DNA from: JANPBY01 sp963805505
GTDB lineage: Bacteria; Actinomycetota; Actinomycetes; DATJPE01
DNA length: 64,000 nt
Direction of reading: 5' to 3'
Assembly: GCA_963805505.1 (NCBI GenBank)
Contig: CAWDUP010000001.1
Span: forward strand, 248,001 to 312,000
The position numbers and the translations under genes are program-made. A model generated the notes under the pieces. It was not told the origin of the DNA. It ran no database searches and saw nothing but the letters and a program-made list of their open reading frames with translations. Every line of letters begins with the position of its first letter. The stretch's first letter is position 1. This document shows, in pieces, positions 41,663 to 50,061 of this stretch.

Positions 41663-42583
41663 GTGGACCCCCTCCCGCCCGGCCTCGATCTGGCGCTGAG
41701 CGACTTCGGAAGCTACCTCGAGGTCGAGCGCGACCGGTCGGTGCACACCGTGCGCGCCTACACCGCCGACGTCGCGTCGATGCTGGATCACGCGGCCCGT
41801 GCCGGCGCGAGCACCCTGGACGACCTCGACGTCGGTGTCCTCCGGTCGTGGCTGCGGGACCTGGCCGCCGCGGGCGCGGCGCGGTCGAGCATGGCGCGCC
41901 GGGCAGCCGCCGCTCGGGCTTTCACCTCCTGGGCGACCCGGACCGGCCGGTTGCGCACCGACCCGGGACTGCTGCTGGGGGTGGCTCGCGGCCAGCGGAC
42001 GCTTCCAGGGGTGCTCCGCCAAGACCAGGCCGAACAGCTCATGCACGTCGCGGGCGTGGGAGCCGACGACGGCTCGCCGGTCGGGGCGCGCGATCGGGCG
42101 ATTCTCGAGCTGCTGTACGCCGCCGCGCTCCGCGTCGGCGAGGCAGTGGCCCTCGACGTCGACGACCTCGATCGTGAGCGCCGTACCGTCCGCGTTCTCG
42201 GGAAGGGCCGCAAGGAGCGCATCGTCCCGCTCGGAGTGCCGGCCCTGCGTGCGCTCGAGGACTGGCTCAGCAGGGGGCGACCGCAGCTGGCCAACGCCGC
42301 CAGCGGGGCGGCGATGTTCCTCGGCGTCCGAGGGGGCCGTCTCGACCAGCGGGCGGTCCGGGCGCTGGTTCACGACAAACTGCGCCATGTGGCGGGGGCT
42401 CCCGACCTCGCGCCGCACGGTCTGAGACACTCGACAGCGACACACTTGCTGGAGGGCGGGGCCGACCTCAGATCCGTTCAGGAGCTGTTGGGGCACGCTA
42501 CGCTCGCCAGCACCCAGATCTACACCCACGTCTCGGTCGAGAGGCTGAAGTCTGCCTATGAGCAAGCGCACCCCCGAGCGTGA
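41663..42583 (+). CDS. xerC: Tyrosine recombinase XerC
   Basis: 306 residues: SAM-like N-terminal core-binding domain (FGSYLEVERDRSVHTVRAYTADV) and catalytic domain with R (AALRVGEAVAL), K (GKGRKER), HGLRHSTATHLLEGGADLRSVQELLGHATLASTQIYTH including the nucleophile tyrosine. It resolves chromosome dimers with XerD at dif. The active-site set is complete, and the locus (before whiG) is the usual housekeeping one, not an integrase context. Confidence 0.93.
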   Translation: MDPLPPGLDLALSDFGSYLEVERDRSVHTVRAYTADVASMLDHAARAGASTLDDLDVGVLRSWLRDLAAAGAARSSMARRAAAARAFTSWATRTGRLRTDPGLLLGVARGQRTLPGVLRQDQAEQLMHVAGVGADDGSPVGARDRAILELLYAAALRVGEAVALDVDDLDRERRTVRVLGKGRKERIVPLGVPALRALEDWLSRGRPQLANAASGAAMFLGVRGGRLDQRAVRALVHDKLRHVAGAPDLAPHGLRHSTATHLLEGGADLRSVQELLGHATLASTQIYTHVSVERLKSAYEQAHPRA

Positions 42584-43520
42584 CGCTCCCGCCGTCGCCG
42601 ACCCCCAAGGGTCGGCCGACGCGACGGAGGCGGCGGACGGACCCGATCTTGACGATTTCGGCGACGAGGCTGAAGTCGAAGGTCCCGTCGACGGTGCGGC
42701 TGAGGTGACCCCCGAGGTGGACGACGTACCCCTGGACGAGCCCTCGAAGGAGGACGCCGAGGCGGCCCTTCGCCAGCTGTGGGTCGAATACAAGACCAAG
42801 CCCCGCGAGGACCTACGCGAGCGGCTGATCCTCCATTACGCCCCGCTGGTGAAGTACGTCGCCGGACGCGTGGGTGTCGGCCTGCCGCCGAACATCGAGC
42901 AGGCCGACCTCGTGTCCTACGGGATCTTCGGGCTGATGGATGCCATCGAGAAGTACGACCTCGAGCGCGGCAACAAGTTCGAGACCTACGCGATCAGCCG
43001 GATCCGCGGCGCGATCATCGACGAGCTGCGCAGCATCGACTGGATCCCGCGCTCGATCCGTAGCAAGGCCCGCGACGTCGAGCGCGCCTACGCACGACTC
43101 GAGGCGGAGCTGCACCGCACGCCGAGCGAGCCCGAGATCGCCGAAGAGATGGGGATCGGCCTGTCCGACCTGCACGCGATCTTCAGCCAGGTGTCGTTCG
43201 TCAACGTCGTCGCACTCGATGAGCTGCTGAGCGTTGGCGGTGAGAAGGGCGACAAGCTGAGCCTCGTCGACACCCTCGAAGACCACAAGGCCGAGGACCC
43301 GGTCAGCGCCTTCGAGTCCGAGGAGACGAAGTATCTGCTCGCGGGAGCGATCAACACCCTGCCCGAGCGGGAGAAGATCGTCGTCACGCTCTACTACTAC
43401 GAGGGCCTGACGCTGGCCGAGATCGGCCAGGTGCTCGGCGTGACGGAGAGCCGGATCTGCCAGATGCACACCAAGGCTGTTTTGCAGCTGCGCGGCAAGC
43501 TCGCCGAGCAGCAAAGCTGA
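42558..43520 (+). CDS. whiG: FliA/WhiG-family RNA polymerase sigma factor
   Basis: 320 residues. An acidic, low-complexity N-terminal 60 residues precede sigma region 2 (LILHYAPLVKYVAGRVGVGLPPNIEQADLVSYGIFGLMDAIEKYD), region 3 (PRSIRSKARDVERAYARLEAELHRTPSEPEIAEEMGI) and region 4 (LPEREKIVVTLYYYEGLTLAEIGQVLGVTESRICQMHTKA). In Streptomyces WhiG at this locus commits aerial hyphae to sporulation; FliA elsewhere drives flagellar genes. Which applies is unknown. It overlaps xerC by 26 nt. Confidence 0.92.
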   Translation: MSKRTPERDAPAVADPQGSADATEAADGPDLDDFGDEAEVEGPVDGAAEVTPEVDDVPLDEPSKEDAEAALRQLWVEYKTKPREDLRERLILHYAPLVKYVAGRVGVGLPPNIEQADLVSYGIFGLMDAIEKYDLERGNKFETYAISRIRGAIIDELRSIDWIPRSIRSKARDVERAYARLEAELHRTPSEPEIAEEMGIGLSDLHAIFSQVSFVNVVALDELLSVGGEKGDKLSLVDTLEDHKAEDPVSAFESEETKYLLAGAINTLPEREKIVVTLYYYEGLTLAEIGQVLGVTESRICQMHTKAVLQLRGKLAEQQS

Positions 43521-43545
43521 GTCGACGCCGACCGGCAGGTTTGGC

Positions 43546-43833
43546 ATGGTCCTCGAGCACGCCGTGCTCACGGTGATCCCGGGTCGCGAAGCTGACTTCG
43601 AGGCCGCTTTCGCTCGGGCTCGCCCGCTCATCGAGTCCACTGCGGGCTTCGAGGGCTTGCGGCTGCTGCGCGGGGTCGAGGCCCCCGAGGAGTATCTGCT
43701 GCTGGTGGAGTGGCGCAGCCTCGAGGACCACACGGTGGGCTTTCGGGGATCCGACCGATATTCGAAGTGGTCGGAGCTGCTGCACGGGTTCTACGACCCG
43801 TTCCCGACGGTCGGGCACTTCGCCGAGGTCTAG
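43546..43833 (+). CDS. Antibiotic biosynthesis monooxygenase (ABM) domain protein
   Basis: 95-residue ferredoxin-like dimeric alpha-beta barrel protein (MVLEHAVLTVIPGREADFEAAFARA ... EEYLLLVEWRSLEDHTVGF). Such small proteins include heme-degrading and quinone-forming monooxygenases, and many of unknown role. It is convergent with the M23 peptidase gene, overlapping it by 4 nt. Confidence 0.87.
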   Translation: MVLEHAVLTVIPGREADFEAAFARARPLIESTAGFEGLRLLRGVEAPEEYLLLVEWRSLEDHTVGFRGSDRYSKWSELLHGFYDPFPTVGHFAEV

Positions 43834-44465
43834 GGGCCTGGCTCAACACCGGTGAGGCTGGGGCTCGCGAGCCAGGTCCGCAGCAAAGGCGGGCCGTAGG
43901 GCAGCAGGATCGGCGGCTGTCGGGGGATGAGACGCAGTGGGTCGAGATAGACCTCGCCCCTGCGCAGACCCCAGTGCAGGCACGCGCGGGCGCAGTGCGT
44001 GCTCAACGGCTCGAGGATCCCCAACACCGAACCGGTCGACACCGGCTCACCGACGCTGACGGTGGGATCCACCGGTTCGTACGTCGTCCGCAGCCCGTTG
44101 TCGTGCTCGACCGAGACCACCCCGCGGCCGGCCAGCGGACCAGCAAAGACGACCGTGCCAGGACCGGCTGCCCGCACCAGCGTGAACGCGTCGGCCGCCA
44201 GGTCGACTCCTCGGTGGCCTGGCAGCCAGGGCTGGTCAGGGGGATCGAAGCCGCGCAGCACCTCCGGCGCGGCGTGCTGGCCCTCCACCGGCCAGTCCCA
44301 GGTGATCGCATGGTCGGGCGTTAACGAGGCATCCCACGTGTCCGGGGTGCTCGCCCGCGCCGGCGTAGCTGCGGCGAGCAGCGCGAAGCAGCCGACAGTG
44401 GCCGAGCGTGCCGCGAGCAGGCTCAATCGTGCTACGGCGCCCCTGGGACTTGCGGTGGAGGGCAT
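43830..44465 (-). CDS. Secreted M23-family peptidase
   Basis: 211 residues from the ATG at 44465: a signal peptide (about 12-38, cleavage near ARAST), then a LytM/M23 domain with HRGVDLAA (H84, D88) for zinc and a C-terminal LHWGL histidine (H154). The first histidine of the usual HxH is C152 (CLHWG). M23 enzymes cut peptidoglycan cross-bridges; actinomycete homologues between whiG and rpsB are common. An -10-like CAGGCT lies 6 nt before the ATG. Confidence 0.88.
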   Translation of the reverse strand: MPSTASPRGAVARLSLLAARSATVGCFALLAAATPARASTPDTWDASLTPDHAITWDWPVEGQHAAPEVLRGFDPPDQPWLPGHRGVDLAADAFTLVRAAGPGTVVFAGPLAGRGVVSVEHDNGLRTTYEPVDPTVSVGEPVSTGSVLGILEPLSTHCARACLHWGLRRGEVYLDPLRLIPRQPPILLPYGPPLLRTWLASPSLTGVEPGP

Positions 44466-44545
44466 GCCACGAGCCTGCGGGTCGGGTGGGACAGCGGGAA
44501 GCCGGTGCAGCCCGCCGGTGGACACGGACGGGCCTGTGGATGGCG

Positions 44546-44642
44546 TAGACTCGCCGCACGGCCGAGTCCGCTCGGCCGAATTCGCACGCCTTCCTCGGGG
44601 TCCCCACGCACCCGGGAGGCCGCTCGGTCCCACTCCGGTGGG
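44546..44642 (+). promoter_or_regulatory. rpsB promoter and leader with two TCCG-loop hairpins
   Basis: TAGACT (44546-44551) is a near-consensus -10. Just after it GGCCGAG-TCCG-CTCGGCC (44560-44577) makes a perfect 7-bp hairpin, and CCCAC-TCCG-GTGGG (44629-44642) a 5-bp one; both loops are UNCG-type tetraloops. The leader is about 200 nt before the rpsB ATG. S2 autoregulation is possible but inferred. Confidence 0.5.
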
Positions 44643-44757
44643 TTCACGGCCGTGCAGGGCGTCAGGCACCGCGCGCAGCCGCTCGCGGTGAAGGAACCGA
44701 GAGTACGTCTGCCGCCACGACCTGGCCGCGGACGTCATGAAGGAGCGTGCTTCGGCC

Positions 44758-45624
44758 ATGGCCGTCGTCACCATGAAGCAGCTGCTCGAGAGCGGCGTCC
44801 ACTTCGGGCACCAGACCCGTCGCTGGAACCCCAAGATGAAGCGATTCATCTTCACCGAGCGCAACGGCATCTACATCATCGACCTGCAGCAGTCGCTGTC
44901 CTACATCGACCGCGCCTACGAGTTCATCAAGGAGACCGTCGCCCACGGCGGCTCGGTCATGTTCGTCGGGACCAAGAAGCAGGCCCAGGAAGCGATCGCC
45001 GAGCAGGCGACGCGCGTGGGCATGCCCTATGTCAACCAGCGTTGGCTCGGCGGAATGCTCACCAACTTCTCCACGGTCTACAAGCGCCTGCAGCGGCTCA
45101 AGGAGCTCGAGACGATCGACTTCGAGGACGTCGCTGCCTCTGGTCTCACCAAGAAGGAGCTGCTGGTCCTCGAGCGGGAGAAGAAGAAGCTCGACAAGAC
45201 CCTTGGTGGGATCCGCGACATGTCGCGGGTGCCCAGCGCAGTGTGGATCGTCGACACCAAGAAGGAGCACATCGCGGTCGGCGAGGCACGCAAGCTCAAC
45301 ATCCCGATCGTGGCGATCCTCGACACGAACTGCGATCCGGACGAGGTCGACTACAAGATCCCCGGCAACGACGACGCGATCCGTTCGGTGGGCCTGCTCA
45401 CCCGGGTGATCGCTGACGCCGTGGCGGATGGCCTGATGGCCCGAGTCGGTGCTTCGTCGGCTGATGAGAAGCCGGCCGGCGCCGAGCTGGCCACCGACGA
45501 GCCGCTGGCCGACTGGGAGCGTGAGCTCCTGACGACCGGCGCTGCCGCCGCCGATCAGCCTGCCCCCGCCACCGAGACGCCGGCCGCGCCGGCGGAAGCC
45601 TCTGCAACCGAGACCACAGCCTGA
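44758..45624 (+). CDS. rpsB: 30S ribosomal protein S2
   Basis: 288 residues: MAVVTMKQLLESGVHFGHQTRRWNPKM, FVGTKKQAQEAI, NQRWLGGMLTNF, VDTKKEHIAVGEARKLNIP and a typical Ala/Pro/Glu-rich actinomycete tail. AAGGAG (44740-44745) lies 12 nt before this ATG; the in-frame ATG at 44737 has no RBS. Operon-like order with tsf. Confidence 0.97.
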   Translation: MAVVTMKQLLESGVHFGHQTRRWNPKMKRFIFTERNGIYIIDLQQSLSYIDRAYEFIKETVAHGGSVMFVGTKKQAQEAIAEQATRVGMPYVNQRWLGGMLTNFSTVYKRLQRLKELETIDFEDVAASGLTKKELLVLEREKKKLDKTLGGIRDMSRVPSAVWIVDTKKEHIAVGEARKLNIPIVAILDTNCDPDEVDYKIPGNDDAIRSVGLLTRVIADAVADGLMARVGASSADEKPAGAELATDEPLADWERELLTTGAAAADQPAPATETPAAPAEASATETTA

Positions 45625-45726
45625 GGCCAAGTGCCGGGGCCTGCGGGCTTCATGGATGGCTTGAGCACGGATTTCTCGAGCACTCTCACCACTGACCGAC
45701 GACAAGATGAAGGACTGAAACCAGTC

Positions 45727-46557
45727 ATGGCCAGTTTCACCGCTGCCGATGTCAAGAAGCTCCGCGACGCCACGGGCGCCGGGATGATGGACGCGAAGCA
45801 CGCACTCGAAGGTGCCGACGGAGACTTTGAGGCGGCCACCGAAGCCTTGCGCATCAAGGGTGCGGCGAAGGTGCAGAAGCGCGGCGCTGAGCGGACAGCG
45901 GGCAACGGGCTGGTCGTGGCCGCCGAGGGCGCCATGGTCGAGCTGGGTTGCGAGACCGACTTCGTCGCCAAGAACGAGCAGTTCCAGTCATTGGCAGCCG
46001 ACATCGTGGCGCACGTGGCCGCCGTCCGACCGTCGTCCACGGAGGCCTTGCTCGCCGAGGTCCTCAAGGACGGTCAGACCGTGTCGGAGAACATCACCGG
46101 CCTGTCGGCCGTCATCGGCGAAAAGCTCGAGCTCAAGCGTTTCGTGCTGCTCGACGGAAAGGTCGCGACCTACTTGCACAAGAAGGCGTCCGACCTCCCC
46201 GCGCAGGTGGGGGTTCTCGTGGAGTTCACCGGCGACGATGCCGAGGCCGCGCGGTCGACGGCGATGCAGATTGCAGCCATGCGCCCGCAGTTCGTCACCC
46301 GCGACGAGGTGCCGGCCGAAACTGTCGAGACCGAGCGCCGGATCGCCGAGGCGACCGCCCGCGAGGAGGGCAAGCCCGAGGGCGCCATGCCCAAGATCAT
46401 CGAGGGCCGGGTCAACGGCTTCTTCAAGGAGGTCGTGCTGACCGAGCAGGCCTCAGTCCTGGACTCGAAGAAGTCGGTGCGTGCCGTGCTCGACGAGGCA
46501 GGGATCAGCGTGACGCGCTTCGCCCGCTTCGAGGTCGGCGAGAGCGTCGAAGCCTGA
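45727..46557 (+). CDS. tsf: Translation elongation factor Ts
   Basis: 276-residue nucleotide exchange factor for EF-Tu. N-terminal UBA-like MASFTAADVKKLRDATGAGMMDAKHAL, the TDFVAKN motif, and the C-terminal dimerisation domain with NGFFKEVVLTEQ. It lies 102 bp after rpsB. Confidence 0.97.
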   Translation: MASFTAADVKKLRDATGAGMMDAKHALEGADGDFEAATEALRIKGAAKVQKRGAERTAGNGLVVAAEGAMVELGCETDFVAKNEQFQSLAADIVAHVAAVRPSSTEALLAEVLKDGQTVSENITGLSAVIGEKLELKRFVLLDGKVATYLHKKASDLPAQVGVLVEFTGDDAEAARSTAMQIAAMRPQFVTRDEVPAETVETERRIAEATAREEGKPEGAMPKIIEGRVNGFFKEVVLTEQASVLDSKKSVRAVLDEAGISVTRFARFEVGESVEA

Positions 46558-46610
46558 GTGCGACCTCGACTCCGGCGGATGTGGTCAATGGCCATGGCAC
46601 ACTGCTCAAC

Positions 46611-47366
46611 GTGACTAGCTCCTCGGTGACGCCAGCCCCGTCGAGCAGTGGCCCGGGTTTCAGTCGGGTGCTGCTGAAGTTGAGTGGCGAGGCATTCGCT
46701 GGTGGTCAGGGCCTCGGGGTGGATCCCGACACGGTGTCGACGCTCGCCCGCCAGATCGCTGAGGTCGTGGCCACGGGGACCCAGGTAGCCGTGGTCATCG
46801 GCGGCGGAAACTACTTCCGCGGTGCCGAGCTGTCTCAGCGCGGCATGGATCGCTCCCGCGCCGACTACATGGGCATGCTCGGGACGGTGATGAACTGCCT
46901 GGCCCTGCAGGACTTCTTGGAGAAGGCGGGCGTCGAGACGCGGGTTCAGACCGCGATCGCGATGGGTCAGGTGGCCGAGCCCTACGTTCCCCGTCGGGCC
47001 ATGCGCCACCTGGAGAAGGGCCGCGTCGTCATCTTCGGCGCGGGCCTGGGTGCACCGTTCTTCTCCACCGACACCTGCGCGGCACAGCGAGCGCTGGAGA
47101 TCGGTGCCGAGGTCGTGCTGATGGCCAAGGGGGTCGATGGTGTCTATGACGCCGACCCGAAGACGCACCCCGACGCCGTTCGCTTCGACGCGCTGTCCTA
47201 CGCGGAGGTGCTGGCTCGTGGCCTGAAGGTGGCCGACGCGACGGCCATCAGCCTGTGCATGGACAACGACTTGCCCATCGTGGTCTTCGACCTGCTGACC
47301 GAGGGCAACATCGCGCGGGCGGTGCGGGGTGAGAAGATCGGCACGGTCGTCTCGTCCGCGCCCTGA
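46611..47366 (+). CDS. pyrH: UMP kinase
   Basis: Hexameric UMP kinase of pyrimidine synthesis. 251 residues from GTG at 46611; FSRVLLKLSGEAFAGG, VIGGGNYFRG, GQVAEPYVPRRAMRHLEKGRVVIFGAGLGAPFFSTDT and DADPKTHPDAVRF are diagnostic. An in-frame GTG at 46581 would extend it by 10 residues without homology. 53 bp after tsf. Confidence 0.95.
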   Translation: MTSSSVTPAPSSSGPGFSRVLLKLSGEAFAGGQGLGVDPDTVSTLARQIAEVVATGTQVAVVIGGGNYFRGAELSQRGMDRSRADYMGMLGTVMNCLALQDFLEKAGVETRVQTAIAMGQVAEPYVPRRAMRHLEKGRVVIFGAGLGAPFFSTDTCAAQRALEIGAEVVLMAKGVDGVYDADPKTHPDAVRFDALSYAEVLARGLKVADATAISLCMDNDLPIVVFDLLTEGNIARAVRGEKIGTVVSSAP

Positions 47367-47393
47367 CTGCGGGGGTCACGGCGGCTCGGCACG

Positions 47394-47399
47394 TAGGGT
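47394..47399 (+). promoter_or_regulatory. -10 hexamer TAGGGT of frr
   Basis: TAGGGT in the 95-bp pyrH-frr gap would start an mRNA with a leader of about 55 nt ending in AGGAG (47451-47455), 6 nt before the GTG of frr. Confidence 0.4.
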
Positions 47400-47461
47400 C
47401 TGTTTCCCAACGCCCTCGCGAACATTTCGAAGCACCCTTCCATTCGTCCTAGGAGCGCCCA

Positions 47462-48019
47462 GTGATCGACGAGACACTGTTCGAAGCCGAGGAGAAGATG
47501 GAGAAGGCGGTGTCGGTCGCCAAGGAGGACTTTGCTGCCATCCGCACCGGTCGTGCTCATCCGGCGATGTTCAACAAGCTCGTCGTCGACTACTACGGCG
47601 CCATGACTCCCATCACGCAGCTGGCCTCTTTCCAGGTGCCGGAGGCCCGCATGGCCATCGTGTCGCCGTACGACAAGAGCAGTCTTGCCGCCATCGAGAA
47701 GTCCATCCGCGACAGCGACCTCGGCGTCAACCCGACCAATGACGGGTCGATCATCCGCGTGAGCTTCCCGCAGCTGACCGAAGAGCGTCGACGTGACTAC
47801 ATCAAGGTGGCCAAGCACAAGGCGGAGGACGCTCGCGTGTCGATCCGCAGCATCCGCCGGCACGCCAAGGAGATCCTCGACAAGATGATCAAGGACGGGG
47901 ACACCGGCGAGGACGAGGTACGGCGCGCCGAGAAGGAGCTCGAGGACATCACGCACCGCCACGTGGAGGCGATCGACGAGCTGCTCAAGCACAAGGAAGC
48001 CGAGCTGCTCGAGGTCTGA
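47462..48019 (+). CDS. frr: Ribosome recycling factor
   Basis: 185 residues; RTGRAHPAMFNKLVVDYYG, the PYDKSSLAAIEKSIRDSDLGVNPTNDGSIIRV segment and the C-terminal helical VRRAEKELEDITHRHVEAIDELLKHKE are family core. It splits post-termination ribosomes with EF-G. GTG start with a good RBS. 5 bp before cdsA. Confidence 0.97.
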   Translation: MIDETLFEAEEKMEKAVSVAKEDFAAIRTGRAHPAMFNKLVVDYYGAMTPITQLASFQVPEARMAIVSPYDKSSLAAIEKSIRDSDLGVNPTNDGSIIRVSFPQLTEERRRDYIKVAKHKAEDARVSIRSIRRHAKEILDKMIKDGDTGEDEVRRAEKELEDITHRHVEAIDELLKHKEAELLEV

Positions 48020-48024
48020 TTCCC

Positions 48025-48873
48025 ATGTCCCCTGGTCCCGAACTCGCCCCTGGGGCTCCGGTCACGCCATCCAAGGCCGGTCGCAACCTGCCCCTCGCTG
48101 CGGGCGTCGGTGTGGGGCTCGCGGCACTGGTGCTGGTCTCCCTCCTCCACCCGGCCGCCTTCTCGGCCCTGGTGGCCGTTGCGCTGGCCGTGGCGGCATG
48201 GGAGCTGTGCACCGCGCTGACCACGGCCGGCGTGCAGGCACCGCTGTGGCCGATCCTGTTGGGCGGGACGGCGATGTTCGCCGCGGCGTACGAGTCCGGC
48301 GCTGACGGGCTCGTGGTCGGGCTCGCCCTGAGCGTCCTCGCCGTACTCGTCTGGCGATTGTTCGACGGCCCGGACGGCTACTTGCGCGACGTCTCCGCGG
48401 GGATGTTCGTGCTGGCCTACCTCCCGCTCCTCGCGGGGTTCGCCGTGCTGATGGTGACCCAGACCCAAGGGGTCGAGCGCATCGTGGTCTTCGTGCTGGT
48501 GGTCGTTGCCAGCGACGTTGGCGGCTATGCGCTGGGCGTCGTGTTCGGACGGCATCCGATGGCACCACGGATCTCGCCCAAGAAGTCCTGGGAGGGGTTC
48601 GGGGGGTCGGTGCTGTTTTGCTGCGTCGCCGGCGCGATCGCCGTCCCAGTCCTTCTGGAGGGGGAGTGGTGGCAGGGTCTGCTGCTCGGCCTCGCGGTGG
48701 TGTGCTCGGCTGTGCTCGGCGACCTGTGCGAGTCGATGGTCAAGCGCGACATCGGTGTCAAGGACATGGGCACCTTGCTGCCAGGACATGGGGGTCTGAT
48801 GGACCGATTGGACTCCCTTCTCCCGTCGGCGCCCGTGGTCTGGCTGCTGCTGAGCGCGTTCATCGGGTCATGA
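48025..48873 (+). CDS. cdsA: Phosphatidate cytidylyltransferase
   Basis: Membrane enzyme making CDP-diacylglycerol from phosphatidic acid and CTP. 282 residues with about eight membrane helices, ending in the signature SMVKRDIGVKDMGTLLPGHGGLMDRLDSLL. ATG right after frr. The stop overlaps the rlmN ATG (ATGA). Confidence 0.95.
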   Translation: MSPGPELAPGAPVTPSKAGRNLPLAAGVGVGLAALVLVSLLHPAAFSALVAVALAVAAWELCTALTTAGVQAPLWPILLGGTAMFAAAYESGADGLVVGLALSVLAVLVWRLFDGPDGYLRDVSAGMFVLAYLPLLAGFAVLMVTQTQGVERIVVFVLVVVASDVGGYALGVVFGRHPMAPRISPKKSWEGFGGSVLFCCVAGAIAVPVLLEGEWWQGLLLGLAVVCSAVLGDLCESMVKRDIGVKDMGTLLPGHGGLMDRLDSLLPSAPVVWLLLSAFIGS

Positions 48874-50000
48874 GCGATTCCACCGCCCGACCGCCCGCAC
48901 CTGGCGAGCTGGTGTTCGCAGCTCCGCGCCGGACCAAGCCGCCACGTCACCTGGCCGACCTGACGGGGGAGCAGCGGCGCGATCTGGTGGTGGAGGAGCT
49001 GGGCGAGCGTCCCTTCCGGGCGACCCAGGCGTCGACCCACTACTTCAGCCACCTCGAAGCCGACCCGCAAGCCTGGACCGACGTGCCCGCCGCGCTGCGC
49101 GAGCCGCTTGCCGCGCTGCTGACTCCGACGCTTCTCACCCCGGTCCGCGAGGTCAGCTGCGATGACGGCCAGACCGTCAAGACGGTGTGGCGGCTGTTCG
49201 ACGGCACCCTCGTCGAGTCGGTGCTGATGCGTTACCCCGATCGAGTCACGATGTGCGTGTCTTCGCAGGCCGGCTGCGGGATGAACTGTCCGTTCTGCGC
49301 GACCGGGCAGGCCGGTCTCACGCGAAACCTGTCGACCGGTGAAGTCGTCGAGCAGGTGGTGGCCGGTGCTCGAGCCCTGGCCCAGGGCAAGGTGCCCGGT
49401 GGACCCGGCCGGATCTCCAACGTCGTGTTCATGGGGATGGGTGAGCCGCTCGCGAACTACCCAGCGGTCCTCGGAGCCGTCCGCCGGTTGACCGAGTCGG
49501 CGCCTGACGGCCTCGGCATGTCGGCTCGAGGGATCACGGTGTCGACAGTTGGGCTCGTGCCACGCATCCAGCAGCTGGCGGAGGTGGGGATCCCCGTCCG
49601 CCTGGCCGTATCCCTGCATGCTCCAGACGACGAGCTGCGCGATGAGCTGGTGCCGATCAACACCCGCTGGAAGGTCGCCGAAGTGCTCGACGCGGCCTGG
49701 GCGTACGGCGCGACGACCGGGCGTCGAGTGTCCATCGAGTACGCGCTGATCCGCGACATCAACGACCAGGCCTGGCGGGCGGACCTGCTCGGTCGGCTGC
49801 TCAAGGGCAAGCTCGTGCACGTGAACCTGATCCCGCTGAACCCGACGCCAGGCTCGAAGTGGACCGCGTCCCGGCGCAGCGACGAGGTGGCGTTCGTCCG
49901 GGCGCTGCAAAGACACGGCGTCACCGTGACGGTCCGGGACACCCGAGGGCGCGAGATCGATGGGGCCTGTGGTCAGCTGGCAGCGGTGACCGACGCCTGA
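48870..50000 (+). CDS. rlmN: Dual-specificity RNA methyltransferase RlmN
   Basis: Radical SAM enzyme methylating C2 of A2503 in 23S rRNA and A37 of some tRNAs. 376 residues: Fe4S4 motif CGMNCPFCATG (CxxxCxxC), VFMGMGEPLANY, TVSTVGLVPRI, SLHAPDDELRDELVPIN, and the C-terminal catalytic cysteine in REIDGACGQL. Follows cdsA with a 4-nt overlap. Confidence 0.96.
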   Translation: MSDSTARPPAPGELVFAAPRRTKPPRHLADLTGEQRRDLVVEELGERPFRATQASTHYFSHLEADPQAWTDVPAALREPLAALLTPTLLTPVREVSCDDGQTVKTVWRLFDGTLVESVLMRYPDRVTMCVSSQAGCGMNCPFCATGQAGLTRNLSTGEVVEQVVAGARALAQGKVPGGPGRISNVVFMGMGEPLANYPAVLGAVRRLTESAPDGLGMSARGITVSTVGLVPRIQQLAEVGIPVRLAVSLHAPDDELRDELVPINTRWKVAEVLDAAWAYGATTGRRVSIEYALIRDINDQAWRADLLGRLLKGKLVHVNLIPLNPTPGSKWTASRRSDEVAFVRALQRHGVTVTVRDTRGREIDGACGQLAAVTDA

Positions 50001-50023
50001 GGGCGCGGGCTGGCCGTCGGCAA

Positions 50024-50055
50024 GTTGGATCCAATATCCGATGATGGCGTAGCCT
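50024..50055 (+). promoter_or_regulatory. Palindromic operator plus leaderless promoter of the CoA-transferase/GntR genes
   Basis: GTTGGATCCAATATCCGA (50024-50041) contains the palindrome TTGGATCCAA; 17 of its 18 bases recur before the acyl-CoA dehydrogenase gene. TAGCCT (50050-50055) is the -10, 6 nt before the ATG at 50062, so the -35 region falls in the palindrome and a bound repressor would block RNA polymerase. The GntR protein encoded next is the likely ligand-responsive repressor. Confidence 0.7.
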
Positions 50056-50061
50056 GCGGAC

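Noticed and set aside
41663..42583. Integrase of a mobile element
   Set aside because: The tyrosine recombinase is in the conserved xerC-whiG context with no att sites or phage genes.
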